Of a stretch of DNA of 21,793 nucleotides, positions 7,311 to 17,454 are shown in pieces (position 1 is the first letter of the stretch; every line of letters starts with the position of its first letter). The position numbers and the translations under genes were made by a program. The notes below the pieces were generated by a model. It made no database searches, was not told the origin of the DNA, and saw only the letters and a list, made by a program, of their open reading frames with translations. Source of the DNA: Isoetes engelmannii (lineage: Eukaryota; Streptophyta; Lycopodiopsida; Isoetales; Isoetaceae); the NCBI GenBank assembly GCA_011763485.2, contig JAANSK020265272.1:1-21793 (forward strand). The letters run 5' to 3'.

Positions 7311-8290
7311 TAAGGGAGGAAAGCTGCGCCGTACTTCACGGCCATATCGCTGGATTTGATAGAGGAAGCTGCATCTAGAGAGCCACCTGTTTTCGGCTCG
7401 GCTAGTTCGGGCGCCTCCCTTCTCTGTCTTCTTCTGCTACCCCTGTCTTATTTCTGCCCCTGTAATGCACAACAGGCTTTCATTAGTTTTTTGCTTCTCA
7501 GACACTGTCTTCAATGGACTTCAAAAAAAAATCCCCTGTTTCTGGATCTGCACAGGGGGGGCGCAGGTTTGGAGGGGACTTCTTCTTGTGGCCATAATTT
7601 AGTGTGGGCAGCCAGGTGAGAAAGCACTTTGAATTTGTAAGTTTTTCTCTGTACTTTATGGGTTTGCGTTGTTGGTGTTATAAACACGTAAATTTGAGGA
7701 CAACCAAAAGGACTTTTTTTCCGTCCAGAAAAGAGAGAAAACGGGGCTACATCCTTCCGTTGACCTTAAATCCGTACTAGAAGCTTTTTTCCTCAGAGCT
7801 TATAGTTTTAAGCTGCATCTATTGGCAGTCTAAAATGCATTTTTGGTTAGATGGTATTATGATTAGCGTGTTTATACATGCATCTGTGTTCTAAACATTG
7901 ATCTGCTACGTAGTTACGTATTCACTGAATCATGTTTTGTTTGTTTAAACATGATGAACATGATTTTGTAAGGATATCCACAAAAATAGAAGTATTTCTT
8001 TTTTTTTAAAGCAGGATATAAATAACTGGGTATACTCTCAACCAGAGGATTCATTGGGAGGATATGACTTCTGGATGGGTAACATGAGAAGCACAAGTTG
8101 ACACATGGTTCCATTAAATAGTGCTTTTTTATGTCAGGTAATCGTGTGTTTGGAGCTCTTCAGATATATTGCTTCAATAGTGCAGTGATAAACTCAAAAC
8201 AATGAAGACTTAGATTTACTACAGTGGCCATTCTGTGTTCAAATCAAATTTCAGAATTATCTTTGTCTGCCAATAACTGAGTCAGTGAAG
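7311..8290. other. Unassigned sequence
   Basis: No supported gene. An 87-codon open frame at 7356-7619 is rich in Ser, Leu and Cys but lacks a motif. The remainder is AT-rich, with a 9-T run near 8000 that could be the 3' tail of a minus-strand retroelement. Confidence 0.35.
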
Positions 8291-8322
8291 AGAAATGTTC
8301 GCGGCGGCCGCGATAAATTTCT
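8291..8322. repeat. GC-rich palindrome with a NotI-like core
   Basis: agaaatgttcgcggc (8291-8305) pairs with gccgcgataaatttct (8307-8322) with one indel and one mismatch. The centre cgcggcggccgcg stands out against AT-rich flanks. It lies at or near the 3' limit of the LINE on the minus strand. It could be an element end or a small foldback. Confidence 0.55.
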
Positions 8323-8639
8323 TGTAATTACTCAATAAAAGGAAGTACAATGTAAGTTGAGGAAAAGTTTCCTACAACATGTATATAAAAGGAGACAATA
8401 CTATGAACTTGAAGAGTTTGGGATGACCCCTGTACAACTGAACTACAATGAAAGTAACTAAGAATAGAAAATTGCACAATATCTAAGCCGATGAACCTTC
8501 TTGCCAAGAAAATTCTGTGAGGATCTGTGAGATCACCAAGAAGTGCCATAACTACCAAAAGTGGTTGGATTATATACAACAAAAGTAGCAGACCACCACC
8601 TCCCATAAAAGTACTGCATGAGAGGTATCCAAAACGCAA

Positions 8640-9355
8640 CTCCCGAAAAGAAAAATGCATGAATGCTTCTGCAACCTTAGATCCCATCATCCTGTAGCTT
8701 TATGCAATCATCAAACATATTTCCATTGTCAAGACGGAGTAGGCTGGGGAGGTCTTGCCAGGGAATATCATTTTAATTGTGAAGTGAGACAATCAGCCAA
8801 ATTGACTTCAGCCAGAGCACTGATCCCTTTTGCCACAAAGCTCCCTAAGTGATAGTAGTAGCTATTTCTAAATGCCAAGAGCTGATCAACAGACATGAAG
8901 ATATTGAAGGAGAATAGCAGAATATCAAGAATCCAGGCTTGGTACCCATCCAAGAGAATACTTTTGAACCTAGTAACAAATGATCTTAAGTTTGGAGGAG
9001 GCAAGTGCAACCTTATGATGTTCAGACGGGCCCAGGCTTTATTATCAAAAATATCATCAATTTGAGGATGCCCACTAAGCATTCCTGTTAAGACATTCAA
9101 TAAATCTGTAATCAACAAAGTCATTAGACGAGAGATTGGCATGATTAGCTTTGTAAAAATAGGAGCTACCAATAAAATGACCAAAAGCAAGCCACTCTTT
9201 ATCATAATCATCTTTCTTTTTGGACCTATGGGACATGGCAACAATAGACAACTCATCAAGAAAAGCAATCTTAAATTTATAATTCCCACACTTCTTTTCC
9301 CAATTGAGATTGCATTTCTGTATTTCCAGCTACACCACATGGCAATTTGCTTCAA
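8640..9355 (-). pseudogene. LINE A 3' part, possible RNase H-like remnant
   Basis: A 195-codon frame (9355-8771) and parts of the overlapping frames lie where some plant L1 elements carry an RNase H domain. Words such as LLDGYQAW and LGSFVAKGISALAEVNLADC are compatible with the DG and the fGkGl-AE segments of RNase H, but the frame is broken and the match is weak. Position after the zinc-finger region is the main support. Confidence 0.35.
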
Positions 9356-10056
9356 TGAGTTGACAAAAATATTTGTACCCGCCAGAAATTGAGAGATGGA
9401 ATTCTGAAATGATATTCTGTATCCAGCACTATTGGAAATATTAAATAACCAATCCCAAAAAGTAACAACGCTGGAGCAAGAGAAAATATGACAGATTCAG
9501 AAACCCCTTTACACATATGACAGGCCACATCAAAGGATGGGTTGTTACTATGCACCCTCTTTTTAATATAACATTTGGAGGGGATAACAAGATGGAGAGA
9601 GAGCCAAGCCATTAGCTGTATTTTTGGTTGGCAATAGGTCTTCCAGGGCAAAAGTATGCTGGTGGGGTACGCTTAAACGCGACCCAGCACTTACATTCAG
9701 CACCTTGCACCTACTATTCTACTCTATTATTCCACTTATTGTTCATTAGAGATGTTACATGTTTCTAATGACTACCTGATTACCATGTGCTAGTACTAGG
9801 AACACTCTAAACAGGCTGCCATATGAGGTGCTATATGAGTGCTGTCAGCATGGGTCCGGACGCCTGCTTTTGTACCCCACCAGCATACTTTTTCCCTCCA
9901 GTAGTTTCTGAGCATGTTGATAAACACATTAGGAGCTATATTCCACCTAAGAGGAAGTCTGTCTGATTTAGAATTAGAAATCAGTCTATAAACTTTAGAC
10001 ACCTTGTATTCTCTGGATTTTTCCAACACCCAATTGAAACCATCTGCATGACACAT
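9352..10056 (-). pseudogene. LINE A linker and zf-RVT region, interrupted by a small element
   Basis: Two open pieces, 10056-9886 and 9651-9352, join in one frame if the 229-bp insert and one TA copy are left out: the text runs ...NYWREKV then LLPWKTYCQPK.... The right piece has CHMC in SFDVACHMCKGVSESVIFSL, the layout of the zf-RVT zinc-finger region found near the end of plant LINE ORF2. The left piece, DGFNWVLEKSREYKVSKVYR, resembles the stretch that precedes it in L1 proteins. Confidence 0.65.
9657..9885. mobile_element. 229-bp TIR element inserted at TA in LINE A
   Basis: Perfect 14-bp terminal inverted repeats: tgctggtggggtac (9657-9670) and gtaccccaccagca (9872-9885). The element is flanked by TA on each side (9655-9656 and 9886-9887), the target duplication of Tc1/mariner-type transposons. 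It has no coding capacity. Excision with one TA leaves the LINE reading frame continuous, which proves the insertion boundary well. This fits a Stowaway-like or pogo-derived MITE. Confidence 0.85.
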
Positions 10057-10647
10057 GAATTAATGCCACTGAGACAGGATAGCAGGTGCTTCAGGACCCT
10101 CATCTCCTCCCAGGATCTCCATCTGTTTCTATTCTAGAGGTCAGAGAGAATTGAGACCCCATCATTCTCCCATTTTTTATAAGTCTTTGGGTGCTCTTCA
10201 GCTAGACAAGAAAAAGCATTCTTAGCCAGTAGAGGGGACCAAAAGATGGAAAAGTTACCACATTCAACAGACATAGGGGCATGATCAAAGATCTCAGACA
10301 CCTCATTCCAAGCGATAAAAAGTTTCCTCATGAGATTAGAGGTGTTATTTCCAACTTTAAAGGGTTGGAAGAAAGAATCATGAGCAAAATATTGACAATT
10401 GGATTTATTAAAAGGCTTAGATTTTTTCAACCAGAATCTGATGAACTCCATGGCAGGAGAATTGTGACCATGAATAATTTCCAAATAAACTTAGCTCCCA
10501 AAGCTTGAGCTTGTTTAAAAAGACATTTACATCCCAAACCACCTAAATCTCTGTCATGAGCTAGCTCTTTCCACTGAAGACAATGCAGGCCACTCCAGAT
10601 GAAATCTCTAACACACTTTTCAATGAGATTATAAGATCTTTTATCAG

Positions 10648-11290
10648 CTATAAGGATAGAAGAGAAGTAGATGTGGAACTGGCTAGAACTGTATTGGCCA
10701 CAATTATTCTTCTAGCTCTAGAAAGATTCTTGCTGATACCACTAACCTTCTTCTTAATCCTATTGATAATTCCATCCCAAGCACCTTTAATGTTACTGTT
10801 GATTAAAATAGGAAAGCCCAACAACGTGATGCACTCCTTAGACTGCACGATCTTAATCCCTCTAGTATTAATAGCAGCAATTAGAGTCTTCCCAAATGAT
10901 AGAACACTTGTGAATATTAAGGAAGGCACCTGAGGCAATTCCAAACAGATTAATGCAATCAAAGAAATTATCCATGACATTGTTATCAGCTTTAAGAACT
11001 CAAGCATCTGCAGATTAGTTATAAGTTTTGCAGACTGAATGCAGAAGATCAACCTTGCTAGGATCTCAGCAACAGTGAGGAAAAGATAAGGTGCCAAAGG
11101 GCAACCTTGTCTAACACCTTCGTATATAGGGAAGAAATCAGTAGGGTAGCCATTAATAGTGAGGGCCGAATAAGCATTGGCATTCAATCCCATAATCCTT
11201 TGGATGAGGAGAGGGTGATCCCTATACAATCCATGGCATGTTTCGGAAAATTCCAGTTAATACTTTCATATACTTTTTTGAAATATCATG
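10648..11290 (-). pseudogene. LINE A reverse transcriptase fragment
   Basis: The longest open piece spans 11229-10651 and includes EGVRQGCPLAPYLFLTVAEI, typical of plant L1 reverse transcriptases, then LGFPILINSNIKGAWDGIIN and RRIIVANTVLASS from the C-terminal side of the domain. Upstream, in another frame, YFKKVYESINWNF matches motif A. Between the two main blocks the frame shifts and the sequence reading LQMLEFLKADNNVMDNFFDC aligns with the region that normally holds YADD, whose aspartates are absent. It cannot encode an active enzyme. Confidence 0.75.
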
Positions 11291-11627
11291 CCAACATGGA
11301 CTCCAGCAATTCAAAGTTCTTTTTTAGAGTTGCAAAAAATAGAGTGATCAAAAATAATATCTCTTCAGTCACTACCGATCAGAATTCAACTATCACATCC
11401 CATAGTGACATTTCTTCCTACTTTTATATGAAATACTCTAATATCTTCTCTTGTCCTGATCTCACTAGCTCTCAAACCAATAAGGCTTTGTCATTCTATA
11501 ATCTCATTGATTCCATAAATTTCAACATTCAAGACCTCTTGAATCATGTTGTTGATGACCCCCCCCCCCCCCCCCGAGACTGATTCATGCTACTTTCCTT
11601 AGCTTTGCTAAAGGTGCAGCATGGATA

Positions 11628-12206
11628 TTGTTTGAGGATTGGGAGCCAGTCAAACCAAATGTAGTTGAATTATCATGCAACACCAGCTTTTTGTCCGGCA
11701 TTAGGGTAAGTCCTGGTCTTGATGGCATGCCCCCTGAGTTTTATATTAAGTTCTGGGATATCCTCAAGATTGATACTACTAAAATTATTCATGGTTTTTG
11801 GAGAAATAATCATCTGCACCCTGTCATTGCTTCAGGATTGATCACCTTAATTCCAAATGATAATCCAGACAATTTATCTGATTGGAGGCCTATCTCCCTA
11901 ACCAATACCAGTTATAAAATTTGTGCAAAGATTATTGCCAATAGAGTCAAAGGCTTCCTTCAAAAGAACATAAGTGCCAACCAATCTGCTTTCCTACCAA
12001 ATAGATTCATCCTTGACAACTACATTGCTGCTATGGAAGGTCTGCACTGGAACAAGGTCTCTAACCAAAATTGTGTTATCTTAAAGCTTGACTTCAGCAA
12101 GGCTTTTGACACTGTTAGACGGGACTTCCTTGAATATGCTCTTAAGAAGATTGGTTTCACTGATAATCTTGTTCAATTAATCATTGGCCTAAATCTAAGG
12201 TCTTAA
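11628..12206 (+). pseudogene. LINE B reverse transcriptase, N-terminal half
   Basis: A 192-codon open piece covering RT motifs 0-A: SPGLDGMPPEFYIKFW, LIPNDNPDNLSDWRPISLTN, AFLPNRFILDNYIAAMEGLH and KLDFSKAFDTVRRDFLEYAL. These are typical of plant L1 reverse transcriptases and the motif A aspartate is kept. The piece stops at a TAA (12204-12206) and the homologous sequence goes on in other frames to 13009. It is not translated from its own start; the first Met is internal to the ancestral ORF2. Confidence 0.85.
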
Positions 12207-12260
12207 TCCATTGTTCTTATTGATAGTTCTCTTGGTAAATTCTTTCATCTTGCCAGAGAG

Positions 12261-13009
12261 GTGAGGCAAGGGTGTCTTTTAGCCCCTTATCTATTCATTA
12301 TTGTGGCCGAGCTCCTCACCAAAGCTGTGGTTCATCATCAGAAAATTGGTATTGTCTGTCGTTTATCTCTTTCTGATAACGCGACCACATTATGCAGTAT
12401 GATGATGATCCTTTCAGCTTCCTCCAAAATGATACCAATAATATTGCTTTCTTTTTGGATATTCTTAACTGCTTTAGTGGTGCCTCTGGTATTCATCTCA
12501 ATCTTAATAAGAGCATCATCATTGGAGATGAGCTACCTCCTGATATCTTAGGCATCAAATGCATCCCTTCCTCTTAGGCCACAAATCTTCTTGGTATGCC
12601 TCTTTCTTTAGACTGCAATTTGAAAGGACTTTGGTCCCCTATTATCTCGAGAATCAAGAGAAAGCTCAACAACTACAGAAGATGCCTCTCTTTAGCTGAT
12701 AGATTTATCATTGCTAACTCTGTCATTGCCAGTTCTCATGTTTACTTCTCCTCTGCTCTGCTTGCTCCCAAATGTATCTATAATCAGCTGGAAAGAATCA
12801 TAAGGAACTTCATCTGGGATAAGAATCACATGGTCAATTGGCAAACTGTCTCTAGGCCTAAGGGACAAGGTGGTTTAGCCTGTAAAAACCAATTTCTGCA
12901 GGGTTGTGCTCTTGCTGGCAAGTATGTTTGGAAATCTCTTCATGGCCACAATAATCCTGCTTCTATCTTCATCAACTACTGTATTGAGAAAAGTCATATT
13001 AATATGTGA
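12261..13009 (+). pseudogene. LINE B reverse transcriptase, C-terminal half
   Basis: Three overlapping open pieces continue the enzyme: RQGCLLAPYLFIIVAELLTK (from 12264), MQYDDDPFSFLQND...SGIHLNLNKS (12392-12577), and LGMPLSLDCNLKGLWSPI...RFIIANSVIASS...IIRNFIWDKN...GGLACKN (about 12590-13009). YADD has become YDDD. The downstream block resembles the thumb and linker of plant L1 ORF2. It ends abruptly, with no zinc-finger part. Confidence 0.8.
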
Positions 13010-15009
13010 TATTTGGTAGAAGTTTTCAGCTTTTAAAAACGTTTTGAAGATAACAGAATTTCAAGGTCCTGCATTTTTTCCGAAAATCCAAGTCTTTCAA
13101 GCACATTGAATATGTAGTCTCACAAGGTTGCAATACATTCCAATAGCCTTAGGATAGTTTGTTGTCTTGGAGTACATGCGCACTTTGGCTTAGTATAGTG
13201 ATCGTCAATCACAGTAGCTGGAGCAAAACATGAACAGAAAAGGGGATACCTTCACGACCCAATTTCTGTCACCAGAAGATTTTGCAACTTAGATCACGCT
13301 CCACAGCTAATATCATAGGTACAACTAACATGAAGGAGAGGGCCATGTTATGAATGTTAGATAATAGAGGACGAACACAATTTGCCAACCACATTGTTCA
13401 TCTAAATGTCTATGAGGATGATGGATCGACTTAAACAAAGGAAATTAAAATCACCAAATTTAACCGCTGAAACGAACTAGCATTCATGAGTCTATTAACA
13501 GCCTACTTTGAAAGCTAATCCAGCACTCATGACAAGAGCACAACATTTGAATGATGTAACCTCCTCATGACTCATACCTGCAAGAAGGTCATGAAAGAGA
13601 AAATGAGACATTACTGAGTTGATTAGCGGTAAATCAACTCGCTTTTAGATTCATCCAATGCATCACCTGAAGGTCTTGGTCAATGAACTTTGTTGCAGTA
13701 ATTTCGTGTAAAATATCTTATATGAGTTAATATACTCAATGGACTACTATCATGGATTTTTGAGCCATACAAAATGCAATATTTGCTTTCATGTGAATAA
13801 CTTGCTGAACTATAAAACACAGTGGCTGAAAATCAAGAATTGTGTTTGTGTATGAAACCTGAGCATCAATCTATTCAGAGTATATCAAGTTCTGATTGCA
13901 CCACAATCATCTTAGTCGATATTCTAGAATAGTGATCTTAACCATTCTCCATGTCATTCACCACAAAAGAGTTTTCCATATGATCTTGATTCCTGACAAA
14001 ACATTCAATAAAGAGTAACAATGTTTTCATGTGGCATCATAAGAGTATGCATCTTTACCTATAACAATCCATGTGGTAAACTTCTGAAGAGGATGTTACT
14101 TACAGAATAGCACATCTGGCAATATATGACAGTTTTGACAGTTTGCTATAGTTAGTTTCGACTTGAAGCTTATGATCATTTCCATTTTAAAATGCAATAG
14201 GATGCTTCTGGCATGATAACACCGAGCATGTCCATGTAGGCCATAGTACATCTTATTTCTTAGCTTCCACTGGATATACTATAGGTGAAGATTAAGGCAT
14301 ATGTTGATTGACTTACTTAGCAGTAGGGATGCCAATTTAAGTGTTTTGGTATTCAGAAATAAAAGTGAAGAAAGTATCATTTCTAGATAATTAAACTTGG
14401 AGAGAATAGAGGACTAGCTGTACTAGTTGTCGTCTTTTTGCTGCCAGAATAAGCAACGCAAGGCAAAATATTTGTGTGAAGGCTGGTCAGCAACCAAGGG
14501 TCTGCTCCCCAAGCACCTTAATGATAAACGTCTCTCTGTCAAAACAAGAAAGCAACTTGGTCCATTTCTATAATAGAAAAATAGCAAATAGAACATTATA
14601 GAGACAGCCAGAGCTGCAATAGGAATCAAAAATTATAGAATGGTATTGCATCTGCAACTAAGCCCACAGAAGAGCAGACACCATGTGGTCACATCCCTCT
14701 CTAGCATTCATATAATTACTACATGGGAAAAAGGGGACTGCATTAGCCCATCTTATATACTGCAAAATAAGAAAAGCTATTTGCAGATTAACAAAGTACC
14801 AAGAACTAACCAATTAACTAATAACAAATGTCTGATAGATGCAATGTTACTTTGAAATATCCTTCCCAATAAATATCCAAGCTATACTCTTCTTTGGTGA
14901 TATTAATGTCAACTACTGAACCTGAGCTCCATAGTTGCATTCACTAGTTCATACCAAAATGTCCTATAACTGTTTACAAAGAACAATGTGTACCCGTGCA
15001 AAACCCTAG
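13010..15009. other. Unassigned AT-rich sequence
   Basis: Two kilobases without a convincing gene on either strand. Short open frames (for example minus strand 14629-14423) have no motif. Some stretches could be decayed retroelement, but I could not match them to a named domain. No tRNA, LTR pair or array is visible. Confidence 0.4.
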
Positions 15010-15163
15010 AAAATGATACAAATTTGTGATATACTACGTGAAAAACGAGTATATACTGCATCTCCTTAAAAGAACCAGATTATAAAATGATACAAATTTG
15101 CGATATACTACGTGAACAACAAGGAGTGTATACTGCAGCAGGACTCTTCTCCTTAAGAGAACT
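15010..15163. repeat. Direct duplication of about 65-80 bp
   Basis: Copy 1 (15010-15076) and copy 2 (15084-15163) share aaaatgatacaaatttg, then gatatactacgtgaa and tatactgca, and both end with tctccttaa plus agaac. The second has an extra insertion of a few bases before the end (gcaggactc). The copies are nearly adjacent and noncoding. Confidence 0.8.
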
Positions 15164-15368
15164 AAGTTTCAATGGGGAGGTTGTGTAGAAATCTAACATT
15201 TTGGAGTTCATGAATAACTATGAGTTTGTGTAGGCACTTACCTTGTGAAGATTCTAATTTTCCACAGTTATGCAGCCAAGATGCAAAGTCCTTTGGTGCA
15301 TGAAATGGTTCCTTCCTCCAGAGGATGGACAGAGAGTGCTTATGAATTCCTTCAGCATAATAACACAT
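15162..15368 (-). pseudogene. Pentatricopeptide (PPR) protein-like remnant
   Basis: A 68-codon open frame. The segment FASWLHNCGKLESSQGKCLH followed by KLIVIHELQNVRFLHNLPIE has the pattern of the N-terminal PPR blocks of plant organelle RNA-editing factors (a leucine-rich helix, C/G-x-L, then Q/S-GK-x-LH, then V-FL-N-L-I-MY). The frame ends where the next PPR would give a Tyr-rich block, so only about 40 residues match. It would be a decayed or retrocopied fragment. The match is by pattern, so confidence is moderate at best. Confidence 0.35.
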
Positions 15369-15984
15369 CTCTAGCTTCTTGGGAGCACATTCCTAGCCCA
15401 TCACCAAGGATGCTCATATAAACCAGAGAACCACTTTGGTAAGTAAAATCAGAGCATCGCAAAAAAGGGACTGCACAGGCTATTTAGGTTCCAAAATTTC
15501 CAATATCAAGGTAGGTTTCTTCTGCATTGCCAATAACCCCAAAGCTCTTTGATGGAGAACTTAAACCATACCTGATCCAGCATCCTATGGGTCTTCGAGA
15601 ATAAGCATAATTTGGGCCCGAAAGCTGAGGACACATTTCCCTGATTCTGCATGAATAAGACTGCACATGCTTACTCCTTCGTTCGAAAATATCAACGCAC
15701 CTGGCTCGCTCGCTTGCGATTTTTGTGAATTGGGGTTAGGATCGAATGACGTAAGCATGAATTTTTGGGCAATTTCTAATTTTCTCAGCCATTAGAAGAT
15801 CGGATGGAAGGTATCACTTTCGGCTGATATGTCTCGACACGTGGATAGGCTAGAATTCAAGCGTTCAGGTGACCTCGGGTTAGGCAACCCTGTTAAACAA
15901 CAGTATCAGCAAAGGCTCGCCCCTAGGTGAGCAAATTTTCAGCTGTTTTATATAGAGCTAAAAGCTCATTTCTAGATTTCAAAT
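15369..15984. other. Unassigned sequence with promoter-like words
   Basis: Contains a G-box ACACGTGG (core 15838-15843) overlapping the 19-bp string acgtggataggctagaatt (15839-15857) also found at 1010-1028, and a TATA-like ttttatatagag at about 15945-15956. No coding region follows on the plus strand that I can recognise; the next identifiable sequence is the minus-strand LINE C. Confidence 0.4.
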
Positions 15985-17425
15985 ATTCACAAAGATATGA
16001 TCCAAGCTTCAGCGGAGATAGGTCTAACACACAAAAGCGAAAAAGAACCACATGTGATCTGGTGATCTTCTCTGATATGATCAAAGGCTGAACACCTCAG
16101 TAATGCATGATCCTCATCCTCCACTTGTGCTTCAAGGCAACATGAGAAAAAATGCAGCTCTCTTGCCACCCCTTGTTCCGTCCTTTTTCAATTTCAAGGC
16201 AATGCGAACTAAGTCTCAATCTAGCAATGAGTTGTCGCTTTTTGCAACTAAGCTCCACCCTTTAATATGCCTGCTCTTTATAAGCTACCATAGCATTGAC
16301 TTATTGTCAATACAAATTTCTCTTTACCCCAAGATCATCATTTGGCCACAGCTTTTGTAAAGCTTGTTCCTTTACCAATGCATGCAATCCAACATCTGTA
16401 TCTGGGAGCCTACTCTACAAGGTGTCTATACCATCCAACATGCCCCTGTGTTTGAGACTCTTGCAAAGCTTGTTTGGGTCCTTTTATCGTCCATGCTTTG
16501 TATCCCTTGATAATAGGTGAGAGTCTGAAACAAGGCTTCTACCTCCAATGGATATAATCCTGCCTCTGCTAATAACAGCTCATAGGGAGTTTGACTTTTT
16601 ACCCCTAACTCTTTTGCACCTGTTCAATTTCTCTCCATTTTACCCTGGCCAAATCCGGCCCGTAAACTGGTTGGACAACCATAAAGCACTACTATTTGCA
16701 CCATCACTTTAAACATAAGCTTTCGAAGAGACCAGCACCAAATATGGCGTTGTCGCCACAGACTAAAATAATAATACAAGACCCGAAGACCTCCAGCTAT
16801 CCGTTTTTCTACTCCCACTTACCACCTATAGCATTTGTAAAATCAATTCCTAAATATTAATATTGTTTAACCTGTTCCAAAATTTCACCATCAAAATGCA
16901 TTGCCATTGTGTCTCGAGATCAAATAACCATCACTTTTGTCTTGCTTTTATTCACTTTCATACTAGTGTTACTACAAATCTGTTCAAGCACATGTAGCAG
17001 ATGCTGCAAACCTGTTTTAATCCTAGAGACAAGTACCACATCATCAGCATAAAGCAAAAGCCTCAAAATATAATCCCCAACCTTCACTCCCACATTTTCT
17101 TTTATTAGCCATGCTTCAAGCTCATCAATGAAAAGACCAAAAAATGTGTGGGCGACAGAGGATATCCCTGTTTCACCCCAATATTACTTTCCACCTTCTC
17201 TAAACCATCTAGAGGAAATGGTCGTTCTACCAACACTCTCATACAACCGTGCAACTGCCTTGCGTAGTGGGATTGGCACCCCCAAATTCTCCAAGCGTGT
17301 CCCCAACTTATACGAGGCACTCTATCAAATGCCCTCGTAAAGTCTGGGAAACAACTTAAGATAGGATTACTGTGAGGCCAAACAAGATTATCATCATTCC
17401 ACTTTAATGTTTGTTGAAGGATCAA
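15985..17425 (-). mobile_element. LINE of a different type (element C), minus strand
   Basis: A non-LTR retrotransposon fragment whose motifs differ from elements A and B. In order on the minus strand: motif A, FPDFTRAFDRVPR (near 17350-17310); then GVKQGYPLSPTHF (near 17180-17140); then YADDVVLVSR with the catalytic YADD at 17051-17040 readable; then YLGIDF near 16840; then RLRLSSHCLEIEKGR near 16230; then a C-terminal VEDEDHALLRCSAFDHIR (near 16100). The GVKQG-PLSPT-YADD-V order resembles LINE reverse transcriptases common in non-seed plants and algae. Stops and shifts are frequent, so it is inactive. It is 5'-truncated before motif A and no A-tail is visible. Confidence 0.75.
17105..17425 (-). 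pseudogene. LINE C reverse transcriptase fragment
   Basis: A 106-codon open piece: SCFPDFTRAFDRVPR carries the first catalytic Asp (FxDFxxAFDxVPR), and NIGVKQGYPLSPTHF is the downstream substrate-binding block. The YADD motif follows about 55 bp beyond the end of this piece in another frame. The expected Cys after KQG is Tyr here. Confidence 0.75.
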
Positions 17426-17454
17426 GAAGGATCATCCTTAGATATGCAAGGGAC

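Larger units (their letters stand above)
8330..11290 (-). mobile_element. Degenerate L1-type LINE (element A), minus strand
   Basis: A non-LTR retrotransposon remnant, 5'-truncated within the reverse transcriptase and full of stops and shifts. In order on the minus strand: RT motif A remains (YFKKVYESINWNF near 11275-11235), the motif GVRQGCPLAPYLF (near 11120), an RT/thumb block with LGFPILINSNIKGAW and RRIIVANTVLASS, the linker before a zinc finger, zf-RVT-like C-x2-C (CHMC near 9515), then possibly an RNase H-like region at 9350-8640. The YADD catalytic box is missing where expected. The 3' end is uncertain, chosen near the palindrome at 8291. A small element interrupts it at 9657-9885. 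Confidence 0.75.
11290..13009 (+). mobile_element. Degenerate L1-type LINE (element B), plus strand
   Basis: A second LINE, head to head with element A. In order: the segment before the RT domain (SSNSKFFFRVAKNRVIKNNI near 11300-11360), RT blocks PGLDGMPPEFYIKFWDI and LSDWRPISLTNTSYKICAKI, motif A LKLDFSKAFDTVRRDF with Asp at 12090-12092, RQGCLLAPYLF near 12265, a changed catalytic box YDDD at 12398-12409, GIHLNLNKS, and a C-terminal block to IEKSHINM at 13009. It uses several frames, so shifts are present. It lacks both its 5' part and a 3' end with A-tail. A run of 17 C at 11559-11575 breaks the upstream frame. Confidence 0.8.

Noticed and set aside
8328-8690. 120-codon minus-strand frame with membrane-like segments
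   Set aside because: It lies in the decayed 3' part of LINE A, and the hydrophobicity reflects an out-of-frame reading.
13100-14330. Possible Ty1/copia gag-pol remnant on the minus strand
   Set aside because: A few words looked suggestive, but no gag-pre-integrase, integrase or RT motif could be read in any consistent frame.
14423-14629. 68-codon minus-strand frame with a hydrophobic start
   Set aside because: No recognisable motif and no surrounding gene signals.
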